DNA of 64,000 bases from Sinomonas humi (GCF_000802235.1 NZ_JTDL01000037.1:124001-188000); one strand, 5' to 3'; counted from the first letter of the stretch, positions 29,659 to 38,605 are shown. Program-made: numbers and translations. The notes: generated by a model not told the origin, from the sequence alone.

Positions 29659-30807
29659 ATGCCTGCCCGTGAGTGGGATGAGAGCGACGTCCGCATCCGT
29701 CCCAACAAGCGCGGAAGCCGTCCTCGGACGAAGGATCGGCCGAGTCACGACGACGCCGTGACCGGCCGGATCATCACCGTCGACCGAGGGCGCTATACCG
29801 CAGTTGTCGGCGAGGATACCCCCGACGAGCGGATCGTCATCGCTGCTCGGGCCCGCGAACTGCGCCGCACCGCCGTCGTCCCGGGGGACTTCGTTGGGCT
29901 GGTCGGCGATGTAAGCGGGCGTCCGGACACCCTGGCCCGTCTCGTGCGGGTCCAAGATCGCCGCACCGTCCTCCGGCGGAGCGCGGACGACGACGACCCA
30001 GTCGAGCGCGTCGTCGTCGCCAATGCGGACCAGCTCGTCATCGTCGTCGCAGCGGCCAACCCCGAGCCGCGAACCGGTTTCATCGACCGAGCCTTGGTCG
30101 CCGCTTACGATGCGGGAATCGAGCCGCTTCTGCTGGTCACGAAAGCTGACCTCAGGGACCCCGCCCCCCTGCTGGCGAACTACGAACTCCTGCCGCTCTC
30201 CGTCGTCGTGAGCCGCACCGCGGAGGAGCCCGAAGAGCCCGAGCCCACCGAAGCCGAAGCTGGAGCCGACGGTGCCGGGGGTGACGATGGAACCGAGCCG
30301 ATGGCGCGCGGTGTGCGGCTCGACGATGACGCTGTCGCACGCCTGCGAGAAGAGCTCGACGGCAAGGTCACTGTGCTGCTCGGGCACTCCGGCGTCGGCA
30401 AGTCGACCATGGTCAACGCGCTCACGGGGGCCAGCCGTGCCACGGGAGGGGTCAACGCTGTGACTGGTCGAGGCCGCCACACGTCGTCGTCGGCTCTCGC
30501 GCTCCGACTCGAAGGGGCGCCTCCAGGAAGTTGGATCATCGATACCCCGGGAATCCGCTCCTTTGGGCTGGCACACGTCGATCCCGATCGGATCCTGCGT
30601 GCCTTCCCAGACCTCGACCCTGGGACGGATGAGTGCGCACGCGGCTGCCGTCACGACGCGAACGCCATCGAGTGCGGTCTGGATGCCTGGGTCGCGGGGG
30701 GAAACGCAGGCAGCCAAGGCCCCGCACGGCTCGCGTCGTTCCGCCGCCTTCTGGGGGCAAGCCCGCGCGACGAGGCCGCTGACGCGAAGGAGCTCGGCAC
30801 ACTCTGA
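29659..30807 (+). CDS. rsgA: Small ribosomal subunit biogenesis GTPase RsgA
   Basis: A circularly permuted GTPase of 382 residues. The order is OB-fold, then G4 (LLVTKADL), then G1 (GHSGVGKSTMVNAL), then G3 (DTPGIRSFG), and finally a zinc knuckle with CARGCRHD and the distal Cys of IECGL. It acts in late 30S assembly. An unusual Glu/Pro/Gly-rich acidic insertion of about 35 residues sits between the G4 strand and G1 (near residues 193-218). It is four bases after aroA, with no strong ribosome binding site. Confidence 0.95.
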   Translation: MPAREWDESDVRIRPNKRGSRPRTKDRPSHDDAVTGRIITVDRGRYTAVVGEDTPDERIVIAARARELRRTAVVPGDFVGLVGDVSGRPDTLARLVRVQDRRTVLRRSADDDDPVERVVVANADQLVIVVAAANPEPRTGFIDRALVAAYDAGIEPLLLVTKADLRDPAPLLANYELLPLSVVVSRTAEEPEEPEPTEAEAGADGAGGDDGTEPMARGVRLDDDAVARLREELDGKVTVLLGHSGVGKSTMVNALTGASRATGGVNAVTGRGRHTSSSALALRLEGAPPGSWIIDTPGIRSFGLAHVDPDRILRAFPDLDPGTDECARGCRHDANAIECGLDAWVAGGNAGSQGPARLASFRRLLGASPRDEAADAKELGTL

Positions 30808-30856
30808 GCCCAGAGCCTCCCACTCGGTGGGCGTGTGAAGCGATAGCGTGGGCTCC

Positions 30857-31675
30857 ATGACCCTTGCCGCCGAAGGCTACACCGATGATCTCCGTCTGGC
30901 CCACGTACTCGCCGATTCGGTCGACGCCCAGACGATGGACCGGTTCAAGGCCCTCGACCTCAAGGTCGAGACCAAGCCGGACCTCACCCCCGTCACCGAT
31001 GCGGACCGAGCGGCGGAGGAGGCCATCCGAGGGCAGCTCGCACGCTCGCGCCCCCGGGACGCGGTGATCGGCGAGGAGTTCGGCACGACCGGCCACGGAG
31101 CCCGCCGCTGGATCATCGACCCCATCGACGGGACGAAGAACTTCGTCCGAGGAGTCCCCGTCTGGGCCACCCTCATCGCTCTTGCTGACGGCGACGAGAT
31201 CGTGGTCGGTGTCGTCAGTGCCCCGGCCCTAGGGCGCAGGTGGTGGGCTGCGAAGGGCGCCGGCGCGTACACCGGCCGTTCCCTCGCGGCGGCAACCCGG
31301 CTCAAGGTCTCGGACGTCGCCCGCATCGAAGACGCCTCGCTCTCCTATTCAAGCCTCTCCGGCTGGCGGGAACGGGGAAGCCTCGGCAATTTCCTCACCC
31401 TAACGGAGGACGTGTGGCGCACACGCGCCTACGGCGACTTCTGGTCGTACTGTCTGGTCGCCGAAGGTGCCGTGGACATCGCCACCGAACCCGAACTCGC
31501 GCTCTACGACATGGCTGCCCTCGTACCGATCGTCACGGAGGCAGGGGGACGCTTCACATCGCTCGACGGCGTCGAGGGCCCTTGGGGCAGCAACGCGCTC
31601 GCGACAAACGGGATCCTCCACTCGGACGCTTTGCGTCGCCTCAATCCGGAACACGACGACCTCCTCAGCTCATAA
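30857..31675 (+). CDS. hisN: Inositol monophosphatase-family phosphatase, probable histidinol-phosphatase HisN
   Basis: A 272-residue magnesium-dependent phosphatase. Metal-binding motifs are [17 protein letters not shown] (the DPxDGTxxF signature) and [19 protein letters not shown]. In actinobacteria this subgroup dephosphorylates histidinol phosphate in histidine synthesis; the aroA-rsgA-hisN order is a frequent actinobacterial cluster. The ATG at 30857 is preferred over a GTG nine bases upstream. No terminator is clear downstream. Confidence 0.9.
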   Translation: MTLAAEGYTDDLRLAHVLADSVDAQTMDRFKALDLKVETKPDLTPVTDADRAAEEAIRGQLARSRPRDAVIGEEFGTTGHGARRWIIDPIDGTKNFVRGVPVWATLIALADGDEIVVGVVSAPALGRRWWAAKGAGAYTGRSLAAATRLKVSDVARIEDASLSYSSLSGWRERGSLGNFLTLTEDVWRTRAYGDFWSYCLVAEGAVDIATEPELALYDMAALVPIVTEAGGRFTSLDGVEGPWGSNALATNGILHSDALRRLNPEHDDLLSS

Positions 31676-31796
31676 AAGCTTCCCCGCACGAGAAAGGGAG
31701 CGGCATCGCGGGCTGCGCGAACAGCGTGAGTCTTAACGAGTTGTAATACGCCGTGGCGGGCTGGAGGCGGGCGCACCTCGTCCTCTACTCTCGTGG

Positions 31797-31910
31797 TCAG
31801 GTCACGAGTGCCAGCGCGAAGCCCCGGCTTGCTGGCCGGCAACCCTCCGACGCGGCGGGGTGCCCCGGGTGACGACCAGGCCAGTCCGGAGCGGACTTGG
31901 CAAGCGCGGC
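31797..31910 (+). promoter_or_regulatory. SAM-IV-type riboswitch
   Basis: The stretch GGTCACGAGTGCCAGC, then GCTGGCCGGCAACCCTCC, GGGGTGCCCCGGGTGACGAC and finally GGCAAGCGCGG reproduces the conserved core and outer stems of the SAM-IV aptamer. That includes the GTCACGAG...GACGACC closing helix and the pseudoknot-forming end. SAM-IV is found in actinobacteria ahead of sulfur-metabolism genes and turns them off when S-adenosylmethionine is plentiful. It lies 36 bases before the class V aminotransferase start. Confidence 0.92.
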
Positions 31911-31928
31911 CCCCGCGAGGCGGGGCCC
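31908..31928 (+). promoter_or_regulatory. GC-rich hairpin, likely expression platform of the riboswitch
   Basis: GGCCCCCGC-GAG-GCGGGGCC forms a near-perfect hairpin just after the aptamer and directly ahead of the ribosome binding site (GAGGTG, about 31935-31940). There is no T-run, so control by hiding the ribosome binding site is more likely than transcription termination. Confidence 0.5.
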
Positions 31929-31945
31929 CGACCCTGAGGTGCACC

Positions 31946-33388
31946 GTGAGCACACCCACCGTCGTTTCTCCGTCCCCCGCGAACCCGGTTCCTTCCGCTG
32001 GATCCCCGGCGCCCGTCACGGCAAAGGACCGTCCGGATGTCACTCGACCGCTCGCCGAAGTGGTCGGCGCAGAGCTCGTCACTCCGCTCGTCGGCGGTGG
32101 GAGCACCCGGTACGTGAACCTCGACTACGCGGCATCCGCCCCCGCCCTCAGCGAGGTCGCGACGCACCTCACCGAGGTGCTGCCGTTCTACGCGAGTGTG
32201 CACCGGGGCGCCGGATATGCCTCCCAAGTCAGCACCTCCGTCTATGAGAACGCCAGAACGATCGTGCGTGAGTTCGTCGGTGGGCGGCCCGACGACGAGG
32301 TCGTCTTCACCCGCAACACCACCGATTCGCTCAATCTGCTCGCCGGCTGCCTTCCTGCCGCCGGCGAGGTCCTGTACCTCGACATCGAGCACCACGCCAA
32401 CCTCCTGCCTTGGCAGGGGCGGCCCCACCGGAGCGTCGTCGCCGCCCGCACGCTCGCGGAAACGCTCGAGCGGGTGAGGGCGTGGCTCAAGGCCGGCGAG
32501 ATCAGTCTCGTCGCTGTCACGGGGGCTTCCAACATTACGGGCGAGATCCTGCCGATCGCCGAGTTGGCCGCCCTCGCGCACGAACATGGCGCCCGCATCG
32601 TGGTCGACGCAGCGCAGCTCGCGCCCCACCGCCGCATCGACATCGAGGCCGCGGATATCGACTATCTCGCTTTCTCGGGCCACAAGCTCTACGCCCCGTT
32701 TGGAGCGGGAGCCCTCGTAGGCCGCCGCGACTGGCTCGACAATGGACGCCCCTACCTTGCCGGGGGCGGCGCCGTCCGCGAGGTCCGTCTCGACTCCGTG
32801 GCTTGGGCGGAGGGCCCCGCTCGACACGAGGCGGGATCGCCAAATGTGCTCGGTGCAGCCACCCTTGCCAAGGCCGCACAGGTCCTCGCGAGCCTCGACA
32901 CGGATTCGTGGTACGCCCACGAACAGCAGCTCCGGGACGCCCTCGTGGCAGGTCTTCGCCAGATCGACGGCGTGACCGTCCACAACCTCTTCGAAGACTC
33001 GGCCCTTGGCGTCAGCGCTGCGTCCCGTGGTGCTGTCGGAATCGTCAATTTCTCGGTCGAAGGCCATGACGCGGGGCTGACAGCCGCATATCTCTCGGCC
33101 GAGCATGGCGTGGGCCTCCGCGACGGGCGCTTCTGCGCGCATCCCGCCCTGCGTCGCCTCGGTCTCGCATCAGGGTCTCTCCGCGCGAGCTTTGGTCTCG
33201 GCTCACGGCTAGAGGATGTCGAAAGGCTCGTGACCGGTGTGCGTGAGCTCGTGGACCGCGGCTTGGGACTCGACTACACGGTCGACGCCGGTCGCTGGGT
33301 TCCCGCGGCCGACTCGCGTCCGTTCCCTGCATGGGCGCCGAACACGCCAGGGACTGCCGGCGCTGCTCCCTGCTCATCCGAGGACTGA
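31946..33388 (+). CDS. Class V-fold PLP-dependent aminotransferase (cysteine desulfurase-like)
   Basis: A 480-residue PLP enzyme. The PLP lysine is in FSGHKLYAPFGAGAL, HHANLLPW contains the conserved His stacking on the cofactor, and DAAQLAPH the aspartate. It has an extra C-terminal region compared with standard NifS/SufS desulfurases, and the flexible-loop Cys motif is not obvious, so the substrate is uncertain. Control by a SAM riboswitch places it in sulfur amino acid metabolism. The frame is open from 31793, but that part is the riboswitch; the GTG at 31946 with GAGGTG is the start. Confidence 0.88.
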   Translation: MSTPTVVSPSPANPVPSAGSPAPVTAKDRPDVTRPLAEVVGAELVTPLVGGGSTRYVNLDYAASAPALSEVATHLTEVLPFYASVHRGAGYASQVSTSVYENARTIVREFVGGRPDDEVVFTRNTTDSLNLLAGCLPAAGEVLYLDIEHHANLLPWQGRPHRSVVAARTLAETLERVRAWLKAGEISLVAVTGASNITGEILPIAELAALAHEHGARIVVDAAQLAPHRRIDIEAADIDYLAFSGHKLYAPFGAGALVGRRDWLDNGRPYLAGGGAVREVRLDSVAWAEGPARHEAGSPNVLGAATLAKAAQVLASLDTDSWYAHEQQLRDALVAGLRQIDGVTVHNLFEDSALGVSAASRGAVGIVNFSVEGHDAGLTAAYLSAEHGVGLRDGRFCAHPALRRLGLASGSLRASFGLGSRLEDVERLVTGVRELVDRGLGLDYTVDAGRWVPAADSRPFPAWAPNTPGTAGAAPCSSED

Positions 33389-33473
33389 GCACGTCCCTTC
33401 ACCGAGGTGCGGCTGGGCCTTCCCGGCGGGTAGATTCCTCCGCGGAGGACAAGCTCTCCGGGAGGAAGAAGGC

Positions 33474-34232
33474 ATGGCGCGGGGCGGCCCCAAGTTCGAC
33501 GATCGACGACGGCGCGAGCTCGCCGAAGCGTTCATGGTTGGCGGAGAACACTACGAGAAGGTGCGCCCGGGGTATCCCGAGGACGCCGTTGACTGGCTCG
33601 TCCCGCTCGGGGCTCGCACCGCCGTCGACCTCGGTGCCGGCACCGGCAAGCTCTCAGGCCAGCTCGCAGCCCGCGGACTCGAGGTGAGCGCCGTGGATCC
33701 CAGCCTCGACATGCTCGGCGAGCTGCGCCGCCTGCACCCGCGAGTTCACGCCGTCGTCGGCACGGCCGAGTCCACGGGCCTGCCGGACGCGTCGGCGGAC
33801 CTCGTCGTGGCCGCGCAGGCCTGGCACTGGTTCGATGCAGGGGCGGCAACGCGCGAAGTGGTCAGACTGCTCGCGCCGGGCGGCTGCGCCGCGCTCGTAT
33901 GGAACCAACTCGACACGTCGGTTCCGTGGGTCCACCGGCTCTCGCGCATCATGCATGCCGGGGATGTCCACAAGGCGGACTACCGTCCTCCGTCCGGACC
34001 GGAACTCGCGGCCTGGGAGTCCGCTGCGTTCCGTTGGGAGGAGCCCGTCACCACACTTGGGATCGTCGAACTCGCGAAGTCGCGAAGCTACTATCTGCGG
34101 GCCTCGGAGAAGCACCGGGACCGCGTCGAGGCGAACCTCGATTGGTATCTCCACGATCACTTGGGCCATGACGACACCGAACTGATCCTGCTCCCGTACA
34201 TCACCCAGGTCTGGCGCGCCGTTCCGGCCTGA
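33474..34232 (+). CDS. Class I SAM-dependent methyltransferase
   Basis: A 252-residue methyltransferase with the Rossmann motif I VDLGAGTGKLSGQLA near residue 45, motif II VDPSLDML, and motif IV DLVVAAQAWHWFD, typical of the UbiE/Methyltransf_11 group. The acceptor is unknown. The ATG at 33474 has a strong GGGAGGAAG site. It follows the riboswitch-controlled aminotransferase by 85 bases and might be read from the same transcript, which would put a SAM user under SAM control. Confidence 0.88.
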   Translation: MARGGPKFDDRRRRELAEAFMVGGEHYEKVRPGYPEDAVDWLVPLGARTAVDLGAGTGKLSGQLAARGLEVSAVDPSLDMLGELRRLHPRVHAVVGTAESTGLPDASADLVVAAQAWHWFDAGAATREVVRLLAPGGCAALVWNQLDTSVPWVHRLSRIMHAGDVHKADYRPPSGPELAAWESAAFRWEEPVTTLGIVELAKSRSYYLRASEKHRDRVEANLDWYLHDHLGHDDTELILLPYITQVWRAVPA

Positions 34233-34267
34233 TCAACCCTTGTCCTTCCACCGGGCCGACGCATAGA

Positions 34268-34283
34268 TTTAGGAAGACCGAAA
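34268..34283. promoter_or_regulatory. Candidate MntR operator upstream of mntH
   Basis: TTTAGG-AAGA-CCGAAA is an inverted repeat (11 of 12 arm bases symmetric in type, one mismatch pair) 65 bases before the mntH start. It resembles the TTAGG/CCTAA half-sites of DtxR/MntR-family operators, and a MntR-type regulator is encoded directly after mntH. Confidence 0.5.
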
Positions 34284-34348
34284 CCTCTGGATGAGGCGGG
34301 TCAAAGATCTAGCCGGTCGGGAGGGCGGGGTCGATTGGGGCGGAGAGA

Positions 34349-35623
34349 ATGAGCAGGACGACGCGGGACACTGCGCGGGTGGCCCGGGGCGGCGCATGGG
34401 GCATCGCCGCCGGGCTCCTCGGCCCTGCCTTCGTCGCGTCCATCGCCTATGTCGACCCGGGGAACGTCGCCGCCAACCTCACCGCCGGCGCCCGCTACGG
34501 CTATCTCCTCGTCTGGGTGCTCGTCATCGCGAATGGAATGGCGATGCTCATCCAGTACCAGTCCGCCAAACTGGGAATTGTTACGGGGCAGACGCTCCCC
34601 GAACTTCTGAGCCAACGCCTTCGGCCGCGCGCAAGGCGTCTCTTCTGGCTCCAGGCCGAGGTCGTCGCGCTTGCGACCGATCTCGCGGAAGTCGTGGGCG
34701 GCGCCATCGCCCTCCAGCTCCTGTTCCGGGTGCCGCTGCCGATCGGCGCCCTCATCGTAGGCGCCGTCTCCCTGGGCATCCTCGCGATCCAGGATCACCG
34801 GACCCAGCAACGCTTCGAACTGGCGATCATGGGCCTCCTGGCTGTCATCACCATCGGTTTCCTCGCCGGACTAGCGGTGAGCCCTCCCTCGGCGGCGGGC
34901 CTCGCCTCGGGACTCGTGCCTCATTTCGAGGGTTCCGATACGGTGCTGCTCGCAGCCTCGATGCTGGGGGCCACCGTGATGCCGCATGCGATCTACGTGC
35001 ACTCGGCGCTCTCCCGCGACCGCCATAGGGCCGATTCCCACACGCACGTGCCCGCGAGCGCCGTCGCCCGTCTGCTCCGTGGGACGCGGTTGGACGTTTT
35101 CATCGCGCTGGGGGTCGCCGGCGTCGTCAACGTGGGAATGCTCCTCCTGGCGGCGGCGACGCTGGGCGGCCGGGGCGGCACCGATACCATCGAAGGTGCG
35201 CACGCGGCGATCACCGGGGCGCTCGGACCGCTCGTGGGGACGGTGTTCGCCGTCGGGCTCCTGGCCAGCGGGCTCGCCTCAAGCGCCGTCGGATCGTACG
35301 CGGGCGCAACCATCATGGACGGGCTACTTCAGCGCCGTATCCCGGTCCTGCTCCGGCGTGCCATCACTCTTGTCCCCTCCGTCCTGCTCCTCGCGCTTGG
35401 AGTCGATCCGACGCTCTCGCTCGTCGTGAGCCAAGTGGTTCTGAGCTTCGGGATCCCGTTCGCACTCATCCCGCTCATCCGGCTCACGTCCGAACGTCGG
35501 CTCGTTGGCGCGTTCGCATCCTCGCCCCTCCTCAAGGCGGCGTCGTGGGCCAGCGCAGGTCTCGTCATCGCACTCAATCTCGCGCTCCTGTGGCTCACGC
35601 TCGTGCCGATCGCCCAACGGTAG
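34349..35623 (+). CDS. mntH: Nramp family divalent metal (Mn2+/Fe2+) transporter MntH
   Basis: A 424-residue proton-coupled metal importer with about eleven membrane segments. The metal-binding motif DPGN is in IAYVDPGNVAANL (helix 1) and MPHAIYVHSAL is the helix 6 MPH motif. Both are intact, so it should carry manganese. The ATG follows GGCGGAGAGA. It is immediately followed (10 bases) by a DtxR/MntR-type regulator, and a DtxR-like inverted repeat lies upstream, indicating metal-dependent repression. Confidence 0.95.
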   Translation: MSRTTRDTARVARGGAWGIAAGLLGPAFVASIAYVDPGNVAANLTAGARYGYLLVWVLVIANGMAMLIQYQSAKLGIVTGQTLPELLSQRLRPRARRLFWLQAEVVALATDLAEVVGGAIALQLLFRVPLPIGALIVGAVSLGILAIQDHRTQQRFELAIMGLLAVITIGFLAGLAVSPPSAAGLASGLVPHFEGSDTVLLAASMLGATVMPHAIYVHSALSRDRHRADSHTHVPASAVARLLRGTRLDVFIALGVAGVVNVGMLLLAAATLGGRGGTDTIEGAHAAITGALGPLVGTVFAVGLLASGLASSAVGSYAGATIMDGLLQRRIPVLLRRAITLVPSVLLLALGVDPTLSLVVSQVVLSFGIPFALIPLIRLTSERRLVGAFASSPLLKAASWASAGLVIALNLALLWLTLVPIAQR

Positions 35624-35633
35624 GCTTGGAAAG

Positions 35634-36344
35634 GTGAAGAGCCAGCCATCCTCCTCAATCGAGGACTACGTGAAGGTGATCTATTCGTTCACGGAATGGC
35701 AAGACAAGCCGATCACGTCATCCCAGCTCGCTGCCCGTCTCGGCGTAGCCAACTCTTCCGTCTCCGAGATGGTGCGCAAGCTCAAGGACCAAGGGCTCGT
35801 AGACCATAGGCCCTACGGAGCGGTCCGCCTGACCCCGGAAGGTGAACGCCTCGCCCTCACCATGGTGCGGCGCCACAGGCTCCTCGAAACGTTCCTCGTT
35901 CAAGAGCTCGGCTATAGCTGGGACGAGGTGCATGACGAGGCAGAACAGCTCGAGCATGCAGTCTCCGACACATTCGTCGAGCGGCTCGCCGAGAAGCTCG
36001 GCCACCCCGAGCGGGATCCCCATGGCGATCCGATCCCCAGCCCGAACGGACGCGTCGAGCACCCCCCGGCGCTCCCCCTCGGCTCGCTCGACCCCGGGCA
36101 TGAGGGCTTGATCACCCGGATCAGTGACGACGACCCCGAGATGCTCCGCTATCTCGCGCGCGAGCACATTGTGCTCGATACGACCATCCATGTCGTGCGC
36201 CGGAAGCCGTTCGGCGGCCCGCTGGTGATCCGGATCGGCGCGGGAAGCACCGCACACGAATTCGACGTGCCCGACACGATCGCCTCATCCCTCTGGGTCC
36301 ACACCGAGGCGCCGCACGAGGGCTGCACGCTCGAACAGGTCTGA
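35634..36344 (+). CDS. mntR: DtxR/MntR family metal-dependent transcriptional regulator
   Basis: A 236-residue regulator with an N-terminal winged helix (SSIEDYVKVIYSFTEW, QLAARLGVANSSVSEMVRKL) and a metal-binding/dimerisation domain with His and Glu ligands in RRHRLLETFL, SWDEVHDEAEQLEHAVS and HPERDPHGDPIPSPNG. The C-terminal part is an SH3-like FeoA domain. It should sense manganese or iron and repress mntH. The GTG at 35634 is chosen because the family N-terminus fits; the frame is open from 35505, inside mntH. It converges on the MFS gene. Confidence 0.93.
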   Translation: MKSQPSSSIEDYVKVIYSFTEWQDKPITSSQLAARLGVANSSVSEMVRKLKDQGLVDHRPYGAVRLTPEGERLALTMVRRHRLLETFLVQELGYSWDEVHDEAEQLEHAVSDTFVERLAEKLGHPERDPHGDPIPSPNGRVEHPPALPLGSLDPGHEGLITRISDDDPEMLRYLAREHIVLDTTIHVVRRKPFGGPLVIRIGAGSTAHEFDVPDTIASSLWVHTEAPHEGCTLEQV

Positions 36345-36364
36345 TCACCTCGGTCTCCTGCTGC

Positions 36365-37813
36365 TCAGTCTCCTGCTTGGCTCGCTGCGTCTCCGGACAG
36401 TCCTCCGCCCGCCGCGCCCGTCTCGCTGCGACCCGGGTTACGGATCCACAGCGCCGAGCTGAGGGCGCTCGCTGCTAGCAGCAGGCCCGTGGCAATCATG
36501 CCTCGCTGGAACCCCGCGTCGTCGACCTTCCCGCCCATGATCGCGCCAGCGGACGCGATGCAGACCAGCGACGCAATGCGAGCGACGGCGTTGTTCACTG
36601 CAGAGCCGATGCCGGAGTCCTCGGTGGGCACGGCCCCGAGGACGGCGGAGGTGAGTGGCGCGACCATGAGCGCGAGTCCGAGGCCAAACAGGATGACAGG
36701 CGCAAGAATGTCCCGCCAGTAGCTGAGCGGAGGCACCTCGAATGCCATCCACGCGCACGAGCAGGCCGCGAGTGCCGGGCCCGCAGCCATGGGAATGCGC
36801 GGCCCGATCCGGGCGCCGAGCCGCGCCGCGGTCGGAGAGAGGAAGAGGAGGCAGAGGGTCGCGGGGAGCAATCCGAGCCCCGCCTCGAATGCGTGTAGTC
36901 CCATCCGCTGCTGAAGATACAGGCCGAGCACGAAGAAGCTCATCCCCAGGCCGCCGTAGGCCCACAGCGTCGCGAGATTGCCGGCCGCGAAGTTCCTTTC
37001 TCCGAAGAGACCCAGCGGGAGCATGGGCGAGGCTGCCGTGTGTTGACGGGCGACAAACCCCACGCAGCCAACGGTGCCTATCACCAAGCATGCGATCACA
37101 AAGGGATCCGCCCAGCCTGCTGCTCCTTGCTGGATGAGGCCGAGTACCAGGCCGCCGAGGCCGACGACGGCGAGCGCCGCCCCGAGCGCATCGAGCCTGC
37201 CCGCCTTGCCCGGCGGCGGTGCTTCCCGCCGGAGCACCGCAAGCGGGTGCCACATGAGGGCTGATGGGACGATGTTGATGAGGAAGACGAGCCGCCACGT
37301 CGCGACATCCACCGCTGCTCCCCCGATGAACGGCGCCGCGACTGATGCTGCCGCCGTCCAAGCAGTCCACTGCCCGATCATTCTGGCTCTCACTCCCCCG
37401 GAAGCCGAGCCAATGATGAGCGCAAGCGCACTGGGCGTCACTACCGCCGCGGCCGTACCCTGGAGGACTCGCGCCGCGACCAGCATCCAAGCGTTCCAGG
37501 AAATCCCGCAGATGATGGACGTCACGGCGAAGGCGACGATCCCGACTTCAAGAAGGCGGGCTCGACCATAGCGGTCTGCGACCGTCCCTGCGGCCAGGAT
37601 CAGCGCGCCCAGTGTGAGAAGGTAGCCGTCCACGACCCACTGCTGGAAGGCGAGTCCGCCACCGAGCTCCCGGCCCATCGCCGGGAGTGCGAGGTTGACG
37701 GCGCTCCCGTCGAGGATGACGAGGCAGCTCGAGCACACCGCGACGAATAGCACCCGTCGCTGGTTCTGGGTCATCGCCGCGGATTCGTCGCGGTCAGGAC
37801 GGGGCGTCGTCAC
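36365..37813 (-). CDS. MFS transporter, DHA2 family (14 segments), drug exporter type
   Basis: About 482 residues with 14 predicted membrane segments. The N-terminal LDGSAVNLALPAMGRELG and the motif A-like GTVADRYGRARLLEVGI are characteristic of the DHA2 drug/proton antiporters, as is the motif C-like RVLQGTAAAVVTPSALALI. The substrate cannot be told. The frame is open to 37999, but the first 60 residues would overlap the well-supported divergent small gene; the GTG at 37813 with AGGATGAG upstream is the best start. An ATG at 37774 is another option. Confidence 0.88.
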   Translation of the reverse strand: MTTPRPDRDESAAMTQNQRRVLFVAVCSSCLVILDGSAVNLALPAMGRELGGGLAFQQWVVDGYLLTLGALILAAGTVADRYGRARLLEVGIVAFAVTSIICGISWNAWMLVAARVLQGTAAAVVTPSALALIIGSASGGVRARMIGQWTAWTAAASVAAPFIGGAAVDVATWRLVFLINIVPSALMWHPLAVLRREAPPPGKAGRLDALGAALAVVGLGGLVLGLIQQGAAGWADPFVIACLVIGTVGCVGFVARQHTAASPMLPLGLFGERNFAAGNLATLWAYGGLGMSFFVLGLYLQQRMGLHAFEAGLGLLPATLCLLFLSPTAARLGARIGPRIPMAAGPALAACSCAWMAFEVPPLSYWRDILAPVILFGLGLALMVAPLTSAVLGAVPTEDSGIGSAVNNAVARIASLVCIASAGAIMGGKVDDAGFQRGMIATGLLLAASALSSALWIRNPGRSETGAAGGGLSGDAASQAGD

Positions 37814-37970
37814 AGACTCATCCTGCTCCCGTGCGAGGTTGAGGTCGAGAGGCTGGTCCCGACCCTCGCCGTTCGGCTGGGCGCGGATCGGTAGCCCGCC
37901 CACGAGGGGGACGGCGCGCGTGATTCGCGCGAGGCCGAATCGGGTAAGCCGAAAGGAAAGGAGGAGAACG

Positions 37971-38189
37971 ATGAAGTCTTCAGGCGGGGCGTTTGTCACA
38001 CCGGTCTACAGCAGTGAGGGCCGAGCGTACCTGAGCATCTGTGATGCCCATCGGTATGGTGTGGTGTTCCCGGAGAAGGACCAAGCACGCGCGTGCGCCG
38101 AAAAGCACAACGCCTCCCACCATCATGGCCGAGCCCCGCGCTTTCGGGCCTACGGATTCCGGGACTTCAACGGCGACCATCTCGCCTAG
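37971..38189 (+). CDS. Small His-rich protein of unknown function
   Basis: A 72-residue protein, MKSSGGAFVTPVYSSEGR onward, with a central NASHHHGR cluster and three cysteine/histidine-rich stretches (CDAHRYG, CAEKHN). No family is recognised. Its ribosome binding site AAAGGAGGAG seven bases before the ATG is the best in the region, so it is a real gene. It is divergent from the MFS exporter and reads towards the tmRNA gene, whose terminator lies between. A metal-binding role is possible from the His cluster but only a guess. Confidence 0.7.
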   Translation: MKSSGGAFVTPVYSSEGRAYLSICDAHRYGVVFPEKDQARACAEKHNASHHHGRAPRFRAYGFRDFNGDHLA

Positions 38190-38199
38190 CCTCACTCGA

Positions 38200-38233
38200 G
38201 AAACAAAACACCCCCGGTCCGAAGACCGGGGGT
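38200..38233 (-). terminator. Intrinsic terminator of ssrA
   Basis: A 10-bp stem (38210-38219 with 38224-38233) with a four-base loop. On the minus strand it reads CCCCCGGTC-TTCG-GACCGGGGG and is followed by TGTTTTGTTT. It is a textbook Rho-independent terminator. Confidence 0.92.
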
Positions 38234-38239
38234 GGAATG

Positions 38240-38605
38240 TGGAGATGGGGGGAATTGAACCCCCGTCCGATGCGGCTTTGTCAGGGCTTCTCCGGGCGCA
38301 GTGTGCTTCGGGATTTCTCGGCCCCAGCCATCATGCACACAAGTGGCTGACCCGGGCTCAGTCATCTAAAAGTCCCAGCAGCCCCAATGACGAGGGCTAC
38401 CAGCAGTGGCTATCTAATCGACGCCAGGATCCGGGACGATAGCGTTCCCGGGCTGACGGACTCGTTCGCTACTTAGGCAGCGAGAGCGAAGTCAGTGCGC
38501 TTAGAGTTGGCACTTATTGTTTTGCAGAGAGCGTTGACGAGATGACTCTGCATCCTCGGCCCGCTTCACCTGTCTCGACCAACACCGTCGAAACCGATCA
38601 TCCCC
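38240..38605 (-). ncRNA. ssrA: Transfer-messenger RNA (tmRNA)
   Basis: The 5' end GGGGATGATCGGTTTCGAC and the 3' tRNA-like end with T-loop GGTTCAATTCCCCCC and CATCTCC pair to form the acceptor stem, with discriminator A at 38240. The 3' CCA is not encoded and must be added. The messenger part reads GCC AAC TCT AAG ... GCC TAA, giving the degradation tag ANSKRTDFALAA. It rescues ribosomes stalled on broken mRNA. A -10-like TATACT stands at 38658-38653. The partner protein SmpB is encoded 1.4 kb downstream on the same strand. Confidence 0.97.

Noticed and set aside
28184-29708. Long minus-strand frames opposite aroA (410 and 488 codons)
   Set aside because: They are antisense to aroA, which is unambiguous, and give Arg/Ser/Pro-rich products without domains.
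31802-33142. 446-codon minus-strand frame opposite the aminotransferase
   Set aside because: Antisense to a PLP enzyme with conserved motifs and overlapping the riboswitch; no ribosome binding site.
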